Assembly (NCBI GenBank): GCA_033002965.1
Contig: JAURVB010003124.1
Location: 248,001-312,000 of the forward strand
DNA length: 64,000 nucleotides
Direction: 5' to 3'
Source of the DNA: Piper betle
Taxonomy: Eukaryota > Streptophyta > Magnoliopsida > Piperales > Piperaceae
Of this stretch, positions 1 to 12,365 are shown piece by piece (within the stretch, counting starts at the first letter, position 1; every line of letters starts with the position of its first letter). Both the position numbers and the translations under genes were made by a program. Under the pieces are notes generated by a model. That model searched no databases. It had not been told where the DNA came from and saw only the letters and a program-made list of their open reading frames with translations.

Positions 1-455
1 CTCACCTCGCCATCCCTGCCCTGCCTAGTCCCCCCTTGCGCCTTTGCCCTGCCCGCCCCGCCACCCTCGTCTCGTCAGAGGCGAGGTTGCGAGGGCGGAG
101 GTGAGGTCGGAAGCCCGGTTGGAGCTGAGGTCGGAGGTGAGGAAGCGCAGAGGCAGAGTGGGGAAGACAGGGTAATTTTAGGTTTTTAAAATCAAAATTC
201 TAATTTTACCCATGCTTAAATAATTTAATAAATATCATAACTAGGGTATTTTAGTCATTTACCTAAAAAAATCAAATTTTCCCGATTTACCCCGATTCTG
301 AATCAGATTTAAATTGGTCGAAATCAGGGTAAATCAGCCAATTTGGATGCTGATTTGGGTCTGACTGATTCGGCCCCAAAATCGGATCGGCACACTGTCG
401 ATCCGATTTAAATCGGCCGATTCCACTCAAAATTGACCGGTTCGTGCATCTATAG
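1..455 (+). mobile_element. AATCGG-rich repeat, right part of a copy
   Basis: The first 170 bases are GC-rich. They are followed by an AT-rich stretch (about 175-270) and a run of AATCGG/CCGATT motifs ending near 455. The same order and wording recur at 13380-13618 and the last part at 30830-30985, so this is the right portion of a dispersed repeat cut by the window edge. No transposase is visible, so it is non-autonomous. The class is not certain. Confidence 0.6.
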
Positions 456-1518
456 GATATTTATAACTATTTTTATTATTTATTTATTTATTTAGTAAAT
501 TCTTAGCGGTGAGACCCGCTAAATAAAATGTGTAGCCCATGAGACTCTTTTTCTTTGAGGATTGGGGAAGGGGGCGGTGGCTTCAGGTTGACACTAAGCT
601 ATAAATTAGTAACCTAGCAGTCTTATTAAAAATAAATAATCACATTGATGATGTGTCAAGCTTTGGCCAATAGCACAAAACGTAAACGATAAGTAGTTCT
701 TAATAATTGTCATTATCTTCTAATTTGAGTCAAGCAAACGGTCGGCTGCAGTGGCCATTATCCTCAATCCAGCTGATAAGATAGATAACTAATATTCCAT
801 ATGGATTATATAAACTTTTCCATCAGTACCTATCGTCAAGTGGTTTATTTTGATCAGAGTAACAGAACCACAAAATTGAAGCAAGCTAAATAGCCAACAT
901 ATTTAGAGTAATCAATTTGCTTTTCACCAAAATCATTGTAATTAATTTGTTAGTACTTGAAATAAGTGCTAAAATATATATTAAAAGATTACCACTAGGC
1001 ATTAAAAACTTAAGCCGGATGATAATGGAATTGTTTAATGTTTATCTTAATAATCCTTTTTTCCCCAAAGCTATCTTAATAATCTTTGTCTACCTGATAT
1101 TTTGTAATATTTTTGTCATTCAAATGCTATACATAGTGAGTAAGATGATGCAGAAAAGCAGTTTTCTTATTAGAGGAGTAAAGAGTTCAAATGCCAATTG
1201 CAAGCTGTTGTTATCTCAATACATATTTACATGCAAACTCTAAAGAAGCCTTCCAAACTACCACCATAATAACAAAAGAATGGAAACTTTGGGGAAAAAA
1301 GAATGGAAACGCAAGTGAATCACTGCTTCAAGATGAAAACAACATGGAGCTCAGTGAGAAAAATAAATGAATCAACAACAGAGTGAAACATGCATTTAAG
1401 GTACCAATTTTTTCCCCTGCTTATCATATGAAGTTTTAACTTATATATTTTTCACAACATATCATAATAACCATCTAACTTAAGTAGTCACTAAATTCAA
1501 AATGGGACATAATATAAG
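456..1518. other. AT-rich intergenic sequence
   Basis: AT-rich DNA without a recognisable gene. A 108-codon open frame at 917-1243 has no family resemblance and the composition of its surroundings. I see nothing else here. Confidence 0.5.
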
Positions 1519-1676
1519 CTGAATAAGCAAATGTACATCAAAATTTGAATCCAAACAGCACCACCAGTTTGAATAGAGGAATATAGTCAGTCTCATACTG
1601 AATAAGCAAATGTACATCAAAATTTGAATCTAAACAGCACCACCAGTATGAATAGAGGGATATGGTCAGTCTCATA
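1519..1676. repeat. Tandem duplication, 79-bp unit, two copies
   Basis: Two adjacent copies (1519-1597 and 1598-1676), each starting CTGAATAAGCAAATG and ending near CAGTCTCATA, differ at only a few positions. The duplication lies beyond the probable 3' end of the yippee-like gene. Confidence 0.85.
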
Positions 1677-1849
1677 CGACAACGACTGCAAAGCAGTAAT
1701 ATCATATTTAAGAAATGTAATTCAGTTTCTTCTTCAATGCTTTGAAGGATACATGCCTTTTTTCAAGATATGTGAACTCAATAGTAAATGACTCTAATCA
1801 AATGGAGAAAATTTTAAGAAAGAAGAGGAAGCAATTCATGTTGTATAAC

Positions 1850-1855
1850 TTTATT
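1850..1855 (-). promoter_or_regulatory. Putative polyadenylation signal of the yippee-like gene
   Basis: TTTATT on the plus strand reads AATAAA on the minus strand, about 300 bases after the minus-strand stop codon at 2155. The distance suits a plant 3' UTR, but the motif is short and the region is AT-rich. Confidence 0.35.
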
Positions 1856-2154
1856 CAGAACCTTCACAGAAGGTTAACACACATACACACACCTGCAAAG
1901 AACAATGAATCAACTTTAATTGTTATGCACAATTCCACCACCATTTTTTTCCCAAACGGACACAAGATTCAACTGTTACATGGACACTACCCCCAACTTT
2001 TTATCACAGAGATATCAGTGATTTGGATGACACACCTTCTGACCATGACATGGCTGCGAAACCCAAGCATTTTCAATGATCCTATGTACAATAAAAACAG
2101 GGATAAAATACTTATTTAGTACAATTGGATAACCTGGCTTTGACTGCGAGAGTG

Positions 2155-3258
2155 CTACCAGTTCTCTTTGGCAATTTTGGACTTCTCAAGTATGAACTTC
2201 CCTTCTTTGTACTTCTGTGTTTCTTCATAAGCTCTTTCATATTTCCAACCCAATACCTGGTGGCAGTCAGAGCATGAGATATCGGCAACAGTGTGCAGTC
2301 CAGTCATAAGCTGCCTGTCTTCTTTTGGCCCAACATCTATGTTCATTGCATGTGAAAATAGAAAAGCACGACCATTCCTCCCCTGGGAAAATTGGAAACA
2401 AAAAGTCCTAATTAAGAACACATTCCCATGGAAAAGATTATAAAACATTCACACATCCTTCAACTCATATAGAGTTTTACCTGGTCAGAAATAAAATGGA
2501 AATTAACACAAGGCAAATCAAAAAACATAGCAATATGCCATATAATGTTGAAAGAAATAAGCTTGACAAACTACCATCTAGTACTATATGCTCTCCACAA
2601 AACGTTGTTCATATATTTCACAAACAATATGGACAATATCAGACCACAAATATGACTTGAACAATCCATCTCCTTATTTCCTCACTGTCAGTGCTAGTAA
2701 GGAGTACTTTGTTCGTAGTTCATGATGGAGCTAAATAAAAAAATAGCATTGTCATCATCATCCTTGAATAGGCCATATTAGAGTCACATAATTTTTATTT
2801 CTTTTTAAAAAAGAGAGCAGCTGAGTAATATTGTGATTCATAAACAATTTTAGCTGGATCATGCATTTTCTAATTCTGTTTTGTCAGAGCTTTGGTAGCC
2901 AATATTGTTACCAGACCAAACTTTGACGTCTCATATAAAATCATTTCATGGCCTCAACGCCAAATGAAACCTTGATCATGATTAAAAATAGCAAACCGAG
3001 TTAAAACAAGATAAGAAGAAGAAAAAGACGAAGAAGAAGAAAGAAATGGATAAAATGTCTTAGAAACTTAATCAATACACCAACTCAAAGAATGATGCCA
3101 GTTTGAGAATTCATATCCAGCCACAGATATCCATACAAAAAGCACAATCCATGGGGTAAATCTACCTGAAAAGCTTTAGAAATGACATCATCATGAAGCG
3201 AAACATGGTTGCCACAGTTGCTGCAGCTGTATAATCGAGGTCCAACCAATTCAGCCAT
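2155..3258 (-). CDS. Yippee-like zinc-binding protein
   Basis: Two coding exons on the minus strand, 3258-3166 and 2382-2155, join in phase 0 (CAG|GTAGAT donor, CCCAG acceptor) to give 106 residues, the usual yippee length. The protein starts [10 protein letters not shown]. It carries the two CxxC pairs of the yippee/Mis18-like zinc fold (C12/C15 and C68/C71), with the family blocks [17 protein letters not shown] and GWKYERAYE, and ends KENW. Yippee proteins are small conserved eukaryotic zinc-binding proteins whose plant role is poorly defined. The frame is open further upstream of MAEL, but that part has no family resemblance, so MAEL is chosen. A non-coding leader may extend to about 4230, with a possible donor after a CCCAG near 4132. 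The gene looks intact. Confidence 0.93.
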
Positions 3259-4230
3259 TGAAAACCAAATTCCCCCTACTGGACTCCCCCAAAAATTGTC
3301 AAACAAAGCAGGAGCAGTTCCAGCACAAAAACGAAGTGATAAGAAGATGATATATACCTTCAAACGCCCCAAACTGGAAACTCCTTACACCTAACAAATC
3401 ACAAAAAACTTATGTACTTACAAAATGCTTCCTTCCTTTCTCGTTTGACAGCTCAACTGATTGATCCCCAACTATCAGCTGGTTCCTAAGCTCAAAAGGT
3501 TAAGAACCGACACCCTGAAAACCAAATGATCATCAAAGAAGAAACAACAGGAAAAGAAAACAAAAACACAACCATCACAATTGAGTAGAAGAGGAAACCC
3601 ATCATACAAATAAATTATTAACACTGAAAAGGACAAGGAGATAAGAAACAGTAAACAACAACAATATCCACACATCAAAATAAGAAAAAAAAATTAACAG
3701 GCAAAGTAAACCATAGTAGCCAACCAATGCACCATAAGGCATTTTTTAATACAAACCGATGACCAGTCCAAACTTCACCATGTCCTAGACATTGTACCGC
3801 CACAGTCAAAACGTAAAACAGCAACTAGACATCAGCACATGATTGGGATGAACGATTCGAAGACGCATTTTTACCATCCCAGATTCAAAACGACCAACTA
3901 AGGCACCATTTTCACCACTCCAACATAAAATTAGCACCGGGATTTCAATAATCAGATGCATAAATCCATCCAAAAACACCTGGGCACTCCCACACACCTT
4001 GAAAGACAACATTTTTTTGCATCAAACCACACAGCTTAAAAAGATATCCATCAAGAACTTATTTTGAAAGGTTGAATGTGGAATTGGTGGGTGAACATAG
4101 AAGAACAGGGGAAGAAAATCGTCAAGGAGATCACCTGGGCGTGGTATGGGATGATGAAAGGAAGAGAAACGGGGAAGAGGAGCAGCCGCAGTAGATACTT
4201 GAGTCAATAAAAGCATGGATTGCTGATATT
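3259..4230 (-). other. Probable 5' leader and intron of the yippee-like gene
   Basis: No protein-coding pattern is visible on either strand. On the minus strand, a pyrimidine-rich stretch at about 4130-4220 ends at a CAG|GTGATC donor-like site, and a CAGTAG acceptor-like site lies about 25 bases upstream of the start codon. A spliced untranslated leader would fit. This is inference. Confidence 0.4.
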
Positions 4231-4385
4231 AAATATTAAAAACAAATATTTTTATGTTTTTACGAGGTTAAGTTTTAAGGTAAAATGATATATACAGGTC
4301 GTGTGATTATAAATATGGCTTAATTCTATCCATTATAAAAATAAAAAATAAAAAATAAAGTGTTCCTCCCTCGAGGATAGGGGTG

Positions 4386-4940
4386 CTAATCGGGCGAGCA
4401 AGCCGAGTTTAATTTGTGTTCGAACTTGGCTCGAATAGTTTGAAACTCGTTCAAACTCGATCGAACAGAGTTTTTAACATACATGCACGAGTTAGACTCG
4501 AATATTTTTTATGTGTTCGAGCTTGACTCGTGCTTGAATACACTTAAACTGTTTAATTTTCCCGAGCTCTAACTCAGCTTGTTCGTGAGCTCAAAACTGG
4601 CTCGATTAAAAGTCAAAAGTCCCTCACTTAAAAAAATACAATCAATGTGGATTGAACCTACAACTTTAAGGTCATTAATTTGAATATTTACCATCTCAAC
4701 TATCTCACTTCTTTATTATTATATTGTGTGTATATATAAATAAATAAATATAATATAATATAAAAACTATAATATTATATTATTTTATCGAGTCGAGTCG
4801 AGTCGAGTCGAACACGACCTTGCTTAAGCTGGCTCGTAAGATTCGAGTTCGAGCTCAAGTATTTAAATGTCGAATTTCGAGTCAAGTCAAGCCGAGCCGA
4901 ATGTTAAATACTCACGAGTTGGCTCGCTCAATTAACAAAT
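4386..4940. mobile_element. Short inverted-repeat element rich in CTCGAG/GAGTCGAG
   Basis: The left end reads GCTAATCGGGCGAGC and the right end, reverse-complemented, reads GTTAATTGAGCGAGCC, so the ends are inverted and similar. The interior has many TTCGAGCTTG-like words and a (TCGAG)n stretch near 4795-4815. There is no open frame of note. It resembles the non-autonomous hAT-like or MITE-like repeats common in plants; the superfamily is not established. Confidence 0.6.
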
Positions 4941-7430
4941 CTACTCAAGGATGCCGGTGGTAGTCGCGTAAGCCAAATCAGGCTGCCCACTAGGGGCTAG
5001 ACATGGTCGGCCACTGTCAATTATTCAGCTATATATTTGGTCATGTGATCTTATAAGTAGCGCAACCAAGTCTAACTGTCGCTAGTTGGACCATGCCGTC
5101 CACTGATGAAAAATAAATTCAATTTTTTAATAATTTTTTTTACTAACCAAATAAGAAAAAACTCTTTCCCACAATCCAAACATACCTTGTGGTTAACATA
5201 TTACATATCTCATAAAAAATATTTACGTGTATAGTAAATTAATTAATTTGTACACATGCATTAGGCGAAAAATCTATTTAATATAATGAAATAAACCATT
5301 TTGCACAGTGGCACTTCTATAATTCTTTTACATTTCTATTTATCTACTAACATATTGTTTCTACAAAAATATTTATCAATTTTTAAAAAAATGCATAGTC
5401 CAAACTAGAATAAAAGATAACATGATGTGTTGATTGGAAGACATTTGAAGTTAGAGTAGAACTCTATGATGTTGTATAATATGTTATCCCAAGGTAGGGA
5501 CCATGTAATGGTTTGGTGGCCGGTCAATGGTGTTCTCCCTTTTGAATATTAAATTTACATACACGTAGCATTATTGGTTTTATAAGAGGATCAATACCAA
5601 ACAATTTTTTCTTAGAAACATTACTAATTTATATATAGATTATTTATAAATATAGAGAGAGCTCTTTTTATTTTTATTAACTTGTTTTAATATGTCATAT
5701 AGAGCATATTGCATGCAAATTCATTATATTCCACCGAAATAAAAGAAAGAAATTTTTAGCCGTCTCTCTTACCGGTGATTTTAAATATATTTGTGTTGTT
5801 TATAACTAAAAAAATGAATTGTTTTTATTTTTTAAATAATTTTACAAAAAAATCAACTCACTCATTAAGAAATATGATCTCTCGTAATTAGCGTATAGGT
5901 AAGTGGGCGTATCTAACATTTTCACAATAAATACAGTTAAAAGGAATTTGTAACTCAACCCTAATAAATAGAAGCTAATCAATGATCATGGTGGATATGC
6001 ATTTACATAAAAAAGCTTATTTTTCTAAGGCATTTTATAACAGGTTTGATTGTCAATTTGTCATGATTTTTAACTGTTTAGGACGCATAGAAACCAATGG
6101 GAATGTGGGAATTTAAATCTCTATAATTGGACTTAAATCAATCTAAAAATACAAGAGATAAATTACATTTTGAAGAGAAGGTGAAAAAACTGCAGACACT
6201 TGAATGCCTTTTTTTTAAAAAAAAATGGATGTCTCCAAAGAGATTTTTTTTTTTTAAGGAATGGAGATGGGTCTTGAGTATGTGAAGTTGTCCTCATCTT
6301 TGGAGACATACAGTACCTTGTTGTAACATAATTTGTAAGCGACACTCATGATGATCATAGCTTTTATCCCTTTTCTGATTTGGTAAAAAGAAATTAACCT
6401 TTTTTTACGCCACTTGAACGTAGGTAAAATAATACTGGTGGATGACAGTCTGGAGTAGCATAGTTTTGAAACTTTTTTTATTTAAAAATTTTTTCGTATC
6501 AACTCTGCTTTATAATTTCTTGAGTTTGACTCATTTCATATCGGTATATCTCATAATTGACTCATTGAGCCAAATAAAAAATATTAACAAATATATTAAT
6601 TTAATTTTTTATTTGATTAAATTAATATTTTATAAGTAATATAAATTATATAAATAATAATTTTAAGTGTCAACAAGAACAATATATGCTAATTTCATAT
6701 GTCCTCATTATTCCTTAGATTAAAAATAATACAAATTATTACAGATTCCACTATATATCCTCCTGATTTGAGTCTGAACACCACAATTTTAAATTTTAGT
6801 TGTAGTGGCGTGGAATTGTGGGAGGCCTAGAGAGCTTGAAATTTGCCACGAGGACACATGATAATGAGCATTTTTACATTTGAAAATATTGTTGAGTTAG
6901 GCCTTCCCAAAAAAAAAAGTCCCTTTAAAATTTTTTTAATCATGGTTCTAAATATAACATTTCATGTTTTATTTAGATTGACATCATTTAATTAGAGAAA
7001 ATTGGTGCATGGATGTTCTATTTCAAACATCATTCTTTCATCCCTGAATACAGAGAGAAGATAAAGGTAAATAATAAAAATTCTTATTCAATTATTATTC
7101 AACTAGCAAAAGACCCACACAATGGTAGATTTGACACTTATTAATAATATATAATAATAATATACAAAATAAATTCTAAATTAAAAATATCACTATTTAT
7201 TTTAAATAAAAATAGTCAATACCTATTTACCTTTAGCAAAATATATCTGTTTTTGGAAGCCAATAGTGGTATCTAAATACCAAACATAATTTTAATTTTA
7301 TACTAAAAATAAGTAATAATCATAATTGAGTAGGTCTTTCTGAGTAAAAAAAGTTAATTGGAGTAAAATTTAATAATTAAATGAAATTTATTATTTTTAA
7401 GAAAGGGGTGGTGAATGTTTTTGATTTTTT
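4941..7430. other. AT-rich intergenic sequence
   Basis: Two and a half kilobases of AT-rich DNA with homopolymer runs (for example near 6210-6260) and only short random frames. No gene, RNA or clear transposon end was recognised. Confidence 0.5.
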
Positions 7431-8391
7431 AAAAAAAGAAATTGATTTAACCTGGGCCTTTTAAGGGAAGGAATTTTTCTGTGCCCCGGGCTCTGGTTAT
7501 CTAGTCCCACGTGTACACTAGCGGCGCTCACGCTCACACGCGCGTGGGCGCGCTCACACGCGCACGCGCGTGCGCCCGCGCGTGCACACACACATATATA
7601 TATATATATACCCACACAATGTGCATGACAATTTTAGTTCGAATTTTAACTTGAAAGATTATTTAAATAAAAAATTATTTAAAACATATATTTGCATCAG
7701 CTACATCCCTCCCAATACGCATAAGTAAAATATGAAGATTTTAAGTTTATTCAATTAAAAAAATAAGCTAATTCAAAATACAAAAATCGCAATCCATGGA
7801 ACAAAACTTAAAATAAAGTAAAATAAAAACAAGCTTAAAAACTTGCTTTTGTTAAATGAAAAATCATTTGGTCTCATCCATTTGTATAAAAAATAGTCGA
7901 TAAAAACAATAAACTTGAGTAGGCATTTAAAAATAAAAAAATAGAAATATTCAATGCAAAGACAAGGCCAAATTAAAATATAAAAAATAATAAGAAACCT
8001 ATGATAAGTGTCTTGAACTTACATACTAAATGGTAGAGTTAAAGTCAATCCAATTTAAAACTTAAAGTTAATTCAATATATAAAGAATAAATTATGATTC
8101 ATAATTAAAAAAACTAAATTTATAACAAACAATAAAGATTACCTTCATGGCTGGAAAAATAAATACAAAATATTTAATATAAAGATAATACCAAATTAAA
8201 GAATAAAAAAAATATTCAGAAATCTAAAATAAAAGTTTTGAATGGATATAGAAAATATTAGAGTTAAAGTAATTTAAAATGGAAATGCAATTCAATATAT
8301 GAAGAATGCATGTCATAATTTATAATTAAAAAAAAATTCAAATAAAAATTGCTTTCAAGGTTTGGAAAATAAAAAAAACTGATACATAATA
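7430..8391. repeat. Dispersed AT-rich repeat, copy A
   Basis: Closely resembles 21765-22640. Both have the GGGCCTT...GGAATTTTT start, then TTTTAGTTCGAATTTTAAC, GCATCAGCTACATCCCTCCC, and TTCAATGCAAAG later. Copy A stops where the LTR begins at 8392, so the LTR insertion probably cut it. No coding sequence is visible. It may be the tail of a retroelement; the class is unknown. Confidence 0.7.
7515..7612. repeat. Alternating purine-pyrimidine tract (CG/CA/TA)
   Basis: A run of GCGC, CACACG, CGCGCGTG and CACACACA passes into (TA)n. Purines and pyrimidines alternate over most of its length. Copy B of the surrounding repeat has a (GA)n run at the same point, so the tract arose or expanded in this copy only. 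Confidence 0.8.
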
Positions 8392-11390
8392 TGTAAAACC
8401 CACGATTCGAGTTAGGGTTTTATATTCAGAACCGGTCGGGTCGACCGTTATTTTTTCGAGTTGAGTCAGTTTCAGGACACGTGTACCGAGCCAATGCCAG
8501 TCGCGTGTATGAGCTATGAGGGTCATGCGTACCCAAGTATATGATGATAACGTCATGAACACAGCAGAACAGAATGAGTTATCAGATATATGAGAGTATG
8601 CCAGTAATTTTTTTTTATTTTTATATATAATGGATCGTAAAATTAGTATTAGGCCGTTTACCGCGTTAGGACGCGTTCGGGCAGTCTGGGTGGGTTGATA
8701 GTTCTAGACCATATCATTATGATTTTTTTTGTGTGTTGTTTGATTTTACGGGATTTTTCCCGATTTTTATGAATTTTTTTAGGATTTAATACGACTTAGT
8801 TATTATACTTGACTCGAGCCGGAGACGAGTCAAGTATTATTTACGAAACTGCCACCAGCCCTTTTCTTCCTCTTCCCCGACCTTTCTTCCCCAAAACGTT
8901 GCCGCGCGCCGCCCCTGTTCGCGCGCCACCGCCGCCGCTGTCGGCGCCGCCCGGCCGTCGACCGACGCCGCCCAGCTCGGCGACGACGTCGCCGCGCCGC
9001 CCCGACCAGGCCCGGCCACCATCGGGCCGCCGCGACGCCGGAATCGCCACGCCTAGCGCCGCGGCTGCGTTTGGTCGCGTCGCCGATTCGGTCGCCGGCG
9101 ACCGTCGCAGCCGTCATCCAGTGGTCGCCTCGGCACCACCGACCACCCAGCGACCCTCCCCGACCGGAACGGAGGCCATCGCCGCCGTGGCCGGCCGGAT
9201 CTAGCGACCCAACGCCGCGGCCCTGTTTTAGTCATTTTCCGGCGAGCCACCACCTTCGTTGGCCGCGTCGACCTCGTAGAGGAGTCAGGCTCGCCGAGCC
9301 GGTTCCGAGGGTACCCTACATGACCCCTATCCAGCTAGTAGATACCACCGGCAATAGTCGCCGGAAAACCACCGGAAGTCGCCGGAAAACCGCCCGCAAC
9401 TGCCGGGAAACCGCCGAAAATCGGAATTTCTGGAATTCGCCGGAATTCACCGGATCTTCCGCGGGGCTCACCCGGTGGAGCCCGATCGAGCTTCGGACGC
9501 CGATGAGCGCCGAATTCGAGCTCCGAGATGCGCGACGGAACCCTAGCCGTCGCCGATTGCCGACGACGTGAGGTATAATTACCTCCGAGTGATTTATTTA
9601 AGATGGATGATGATTGTTAGTACAGCATGCTAGGGTTGGTTTATTGATATGATTAATACTTAATTATGGATGAAACGATGAGTCGCATGATGTGATTAAT
9701 GACTAATTAGGGATAAAATGATAAGTTACATGCATGATTTGAATGGATGAATGTAGGTGATCTAATGAGATAGATCGAGTTGGATCATGATAATGGATCA
9801 CGACAGAAGTTAGAAAAACGTAATAAAATTAGTATGAATAGGATGAGTTAGGATTAATTAATTTTTATGATTTTCTGATTGTTATGTTGATGGATGCTTG
9901 CATTGTGATTTTAATGTTATTGAGTTTGATGCATCATTTAGTTAGCGGGCGTTAGTATTTAGTTTTGATGTGTAGGTACGGAGTAGGAGCTTGCCGCCTA
10001 GGCGCGATGACACGCTTGGAGCTTCTACCAGGTCCGTTTAGGACTCGTCTTGTTTTACGCTCTTCCATTGTATGTTTATTTTATTATTGCAGGGCGGGTT
10101 AAGTGGCGTTTTATTGGATCCCACTTAACTCGGGCCATTTAATCGAATATTTCCGGATTAATAACCCCTCGAGGATGAGATCCCTCGAGGATGATTTCGA
10201 AAACAAGATCCACCACAAGTTGCCTTCGGGCCTATTATATGAATCCCTTCCCAGGCCTATATATATAGTTTTATCGAGTTTTCAGTGAGACGAGAGATGG
10301 AGAAACCGACTGCACGTACCATGCAGAGGATGCCGTGACAGTCAAAGCGGGCTCTGGATTAGTGCCAGCGGACTGTTCCATTCCCGAGGGATCCTGACAA
10401 CTCCGCGTTTGAGTTCCTCACACCCGGAGAACGTGGAGGTTTACGGGTACTGTTTAGTACAGCGCATGTCCGGACTTGTGGTTCAAAGGGTACTAAAGGC
10501 GACTGCCTGAGAGTACTCGGCCTTCGTGCTCAAGGCCAGGAGAGATATGGAGGTTCGGAGAGGGCTTAGGATAAAGTTTCATGAGAAGTACTGAAAAAGA
10601 AGTGCTGAGAGTAGCACAGTACCAGCAGCAGAGCAGTAAGTTCGGGATGCTACCGGGTCTGCAGCCCAGTGGCTCCTCAGTAGTGCCCTTCAGAGTGTTC
10701 TTGAGGAAGTATATGTTTTCTTTCAGATGAGAGTTTGCTCTCATAGTCAGTTTGTTATAGTTATTTTATTTTCCGGACCAGTAACGCTTGTTACTGACGT
10801 TTTTCTTATATATATGTAGGTGATAAGCACGAGGTGGATGAGCCAGCTTGGACGGAGGAGCAATGAGGTCTTGTGCACACACATGTTAGATTTCTGAATG
10901 TTTAAATTTGTGTTATTATGTGATTATATTGTGAATGACATGTTCAAATGCATGAGACATGATAGAATGTGAAATGATCAGAGTAGCGCAGCGGAAGCGT
11001 GATGGGTTAGGACCCAAAGTTCAGAGAATGATGAATATAATAGATTAGAAGTACGTGTGAATGTTATTGTTGCTATACGTATATATGTTTGAAATATACG
11101 ATTTTGACAGGGTGGCCCCTAATTGTATTTTTAGGGGAAATTCTGTCCCTTTTATTTTAGAATTTTTACTAATTTTGATTGTAATTGTTTGGTGTGAAAT
11201 TTAGGTTGCATGTCATCCATGTAGTGTCATGTTAGGGTTTTATGAATTTATCCATGCATGGCACGTCGTATCTACATCTTAAGACGCCGAGATTGGATCC
11301 GTATGAGTTAGGTTCGGGTTAGCCAACCTAACCGGGGCCTGTAACATGCCGGTTCGGTTCACGAGCGTGAACCGGATTTGGGGTGTTACA
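8392..11390 (+). mobile_element. 5' LTR (about 3.0 kb) of an LTR retrotransposon
   Basis: The sequence begins TGTAAAACCCACGATTCG and ends GGATTTGGGGTGTTACA, with TG...CA ends. It aligns along its whole length with 36011-38997 and with the reverse complement of 46013-49121. Order inside: AT-rich head, GACTCGAGCC module (8810-8855), GC-rich block (8870-9560), AT-rich middle, near-invariant block (9960-10840) with a TATA-like CCTATATATATAG at 10256, then the 3' part. A primer binding site follows at once, so this is a true 5' LTR and not a solo one. The great LTR length and iMet primer resemble Ty3/gypsy chromoviruses of the Tekay type; that placement is inference. Confidence 0.88.
10256..10268 (+). 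promoter_or_regulatory. Likely LTR core promoter (TATA box)
   Basis: CCTATATATATAG lies in the most conserved block of the LTR and recurs at 37810-37822 and, reversed, at 47161-47173. Its conservation and position suggest it drives element transcription. No start site can be read from sequence. Confidence 0.5.
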
Positions 11391-11394
11391 ACAT

Positions 11395-11407
11395 TGGTAT
11401 CAGAGCC
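11395..11407 (+). other. Primer binding site, tRNA-iMet type
   Basis: TGGTATCAGAGCC lies four bases after the LTR end. It is complementary to the 3' end of plant initiator methionine tRNA, the usual primer of many plant LTR retrotransposons. Confidence 0.9.
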
Positions 11408-12360
11408 ACTCTCGGCCGATTAAGATGTATGATACTTTTATAGGTGATGTGTGTGCAAAGACTACTCCGAGTCCAGCTGGCAGGTATGTTTTTGTATATT
11501 TTCTTTACATGCAGATTTTCTTCACAAATCGTTTGGATAATAGTGTATTCAGGACTGGATCGAAATTGTGTGGAACTGACCTTAGTTGAGTTGACAGGTC
11601 ATTTCTATGGGATGATAGCAGACAGTTGGTACGTTAGATGTGAGCAAGATATGTGTAGTGCTAGTAGGGGTAGAATGGGTATGAGTTCCAATCTTATACC
11701 AGATTTGGATGTCAGTAGCCGTCAGCAGGAATCTGACAAGCTTGTCACGATGGGCTTAGAGACCCACTAGTTTTGTCCATCACACAAGAGATTTGGATTG
11801 ATTGGATGTTGACCAGGTGTCCGTCCTTTGTATGTCACCACATCAGTCCTATTTCCATGGGACATGGTGTACATGATAGGAATGAGTTAAAAAGAAAATG
11901 GGTAATAATAAGGAGCTTGAAGTATAGAGATATTAGCAAGCTAGTTGATACATGAGATGGACCACTTCCAGAAGATAGTGATGAATGAGGATGAGTAGCG
12001 AGGTGGATCGGCAGTCCAATGGGTACTTCACCACATCCCCTCCTCCATTAGTTTATGACCTGCTGGTAGCAGTTTTGGCTTCACTTTACCAGACAGAGGT
12101 CTCGATATGATGAGGAAAAGATCAGGATTACTATTGAAGGCCAGTCAGCACTGATGAAAGTAGCCACTCCAGATTTGAAGAGATTACAGTGAGTTCAGCA
12201 TAGATTTACCATCATATGCGTTAGCACATGATCCAAACCCCTCTGGATTAGACACGTATGGTTGGACAACCTGAGCCTAGTTGTTAGCAGCCAAGATATG
12301 TTAGAGATAGTAGTGGATTTATGATATATATGATCCAGATCAGAATTTAGCATCTAGATA
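11408..12360 (+). mobile_element. Decayed internal region of the LTR retrotransposon
   Basis: This follows the primer binding site but holds only short frames (a 108-codon frame at 11444-11770 is the longest) with no recognisable gag zinc knuckle, protease, reverse transcriptase or integrase. The sequence then passes into a minisatellite, and no 3' LTR follows. I read it as the 5' remnant of an element whose remaining part was deleted or replaced. Confidence 0.55.
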
Positions 12361-12365
12361 GAATT

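Noticed and set aside
917..1243. A 108-codon frame with hydrophobic residues.
   Set aside because: AT-rich chance frame. It has no recognisable family and no gene context.
1742..2119. A 125-codon plus-strand frame.
   Set aside because: It lies opposite the 3' UTR of the yippee-like gene and has no family resemblance.
3259..3372. A longer N-terminus for the yippee-like protein.
   Set aside because: The frame is open upstream of MAEL, but the family starts at MAEL and the upstream part contains a probable splice acceptor.
8809..9571. Several GC-rich frames in the LTR.
   Set aside because: No domain, frames overlap on both strands, and the other LTR copies carry frame-disrupting differences.
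10103..10288. A 61-codon frame identical in two LTR copies (also 37657-37842).
   Set aside because: Identity is shared by the surrounding non-coding LTR, and the frame contains the TATA region, so it shows recent copying and not coding constraint.
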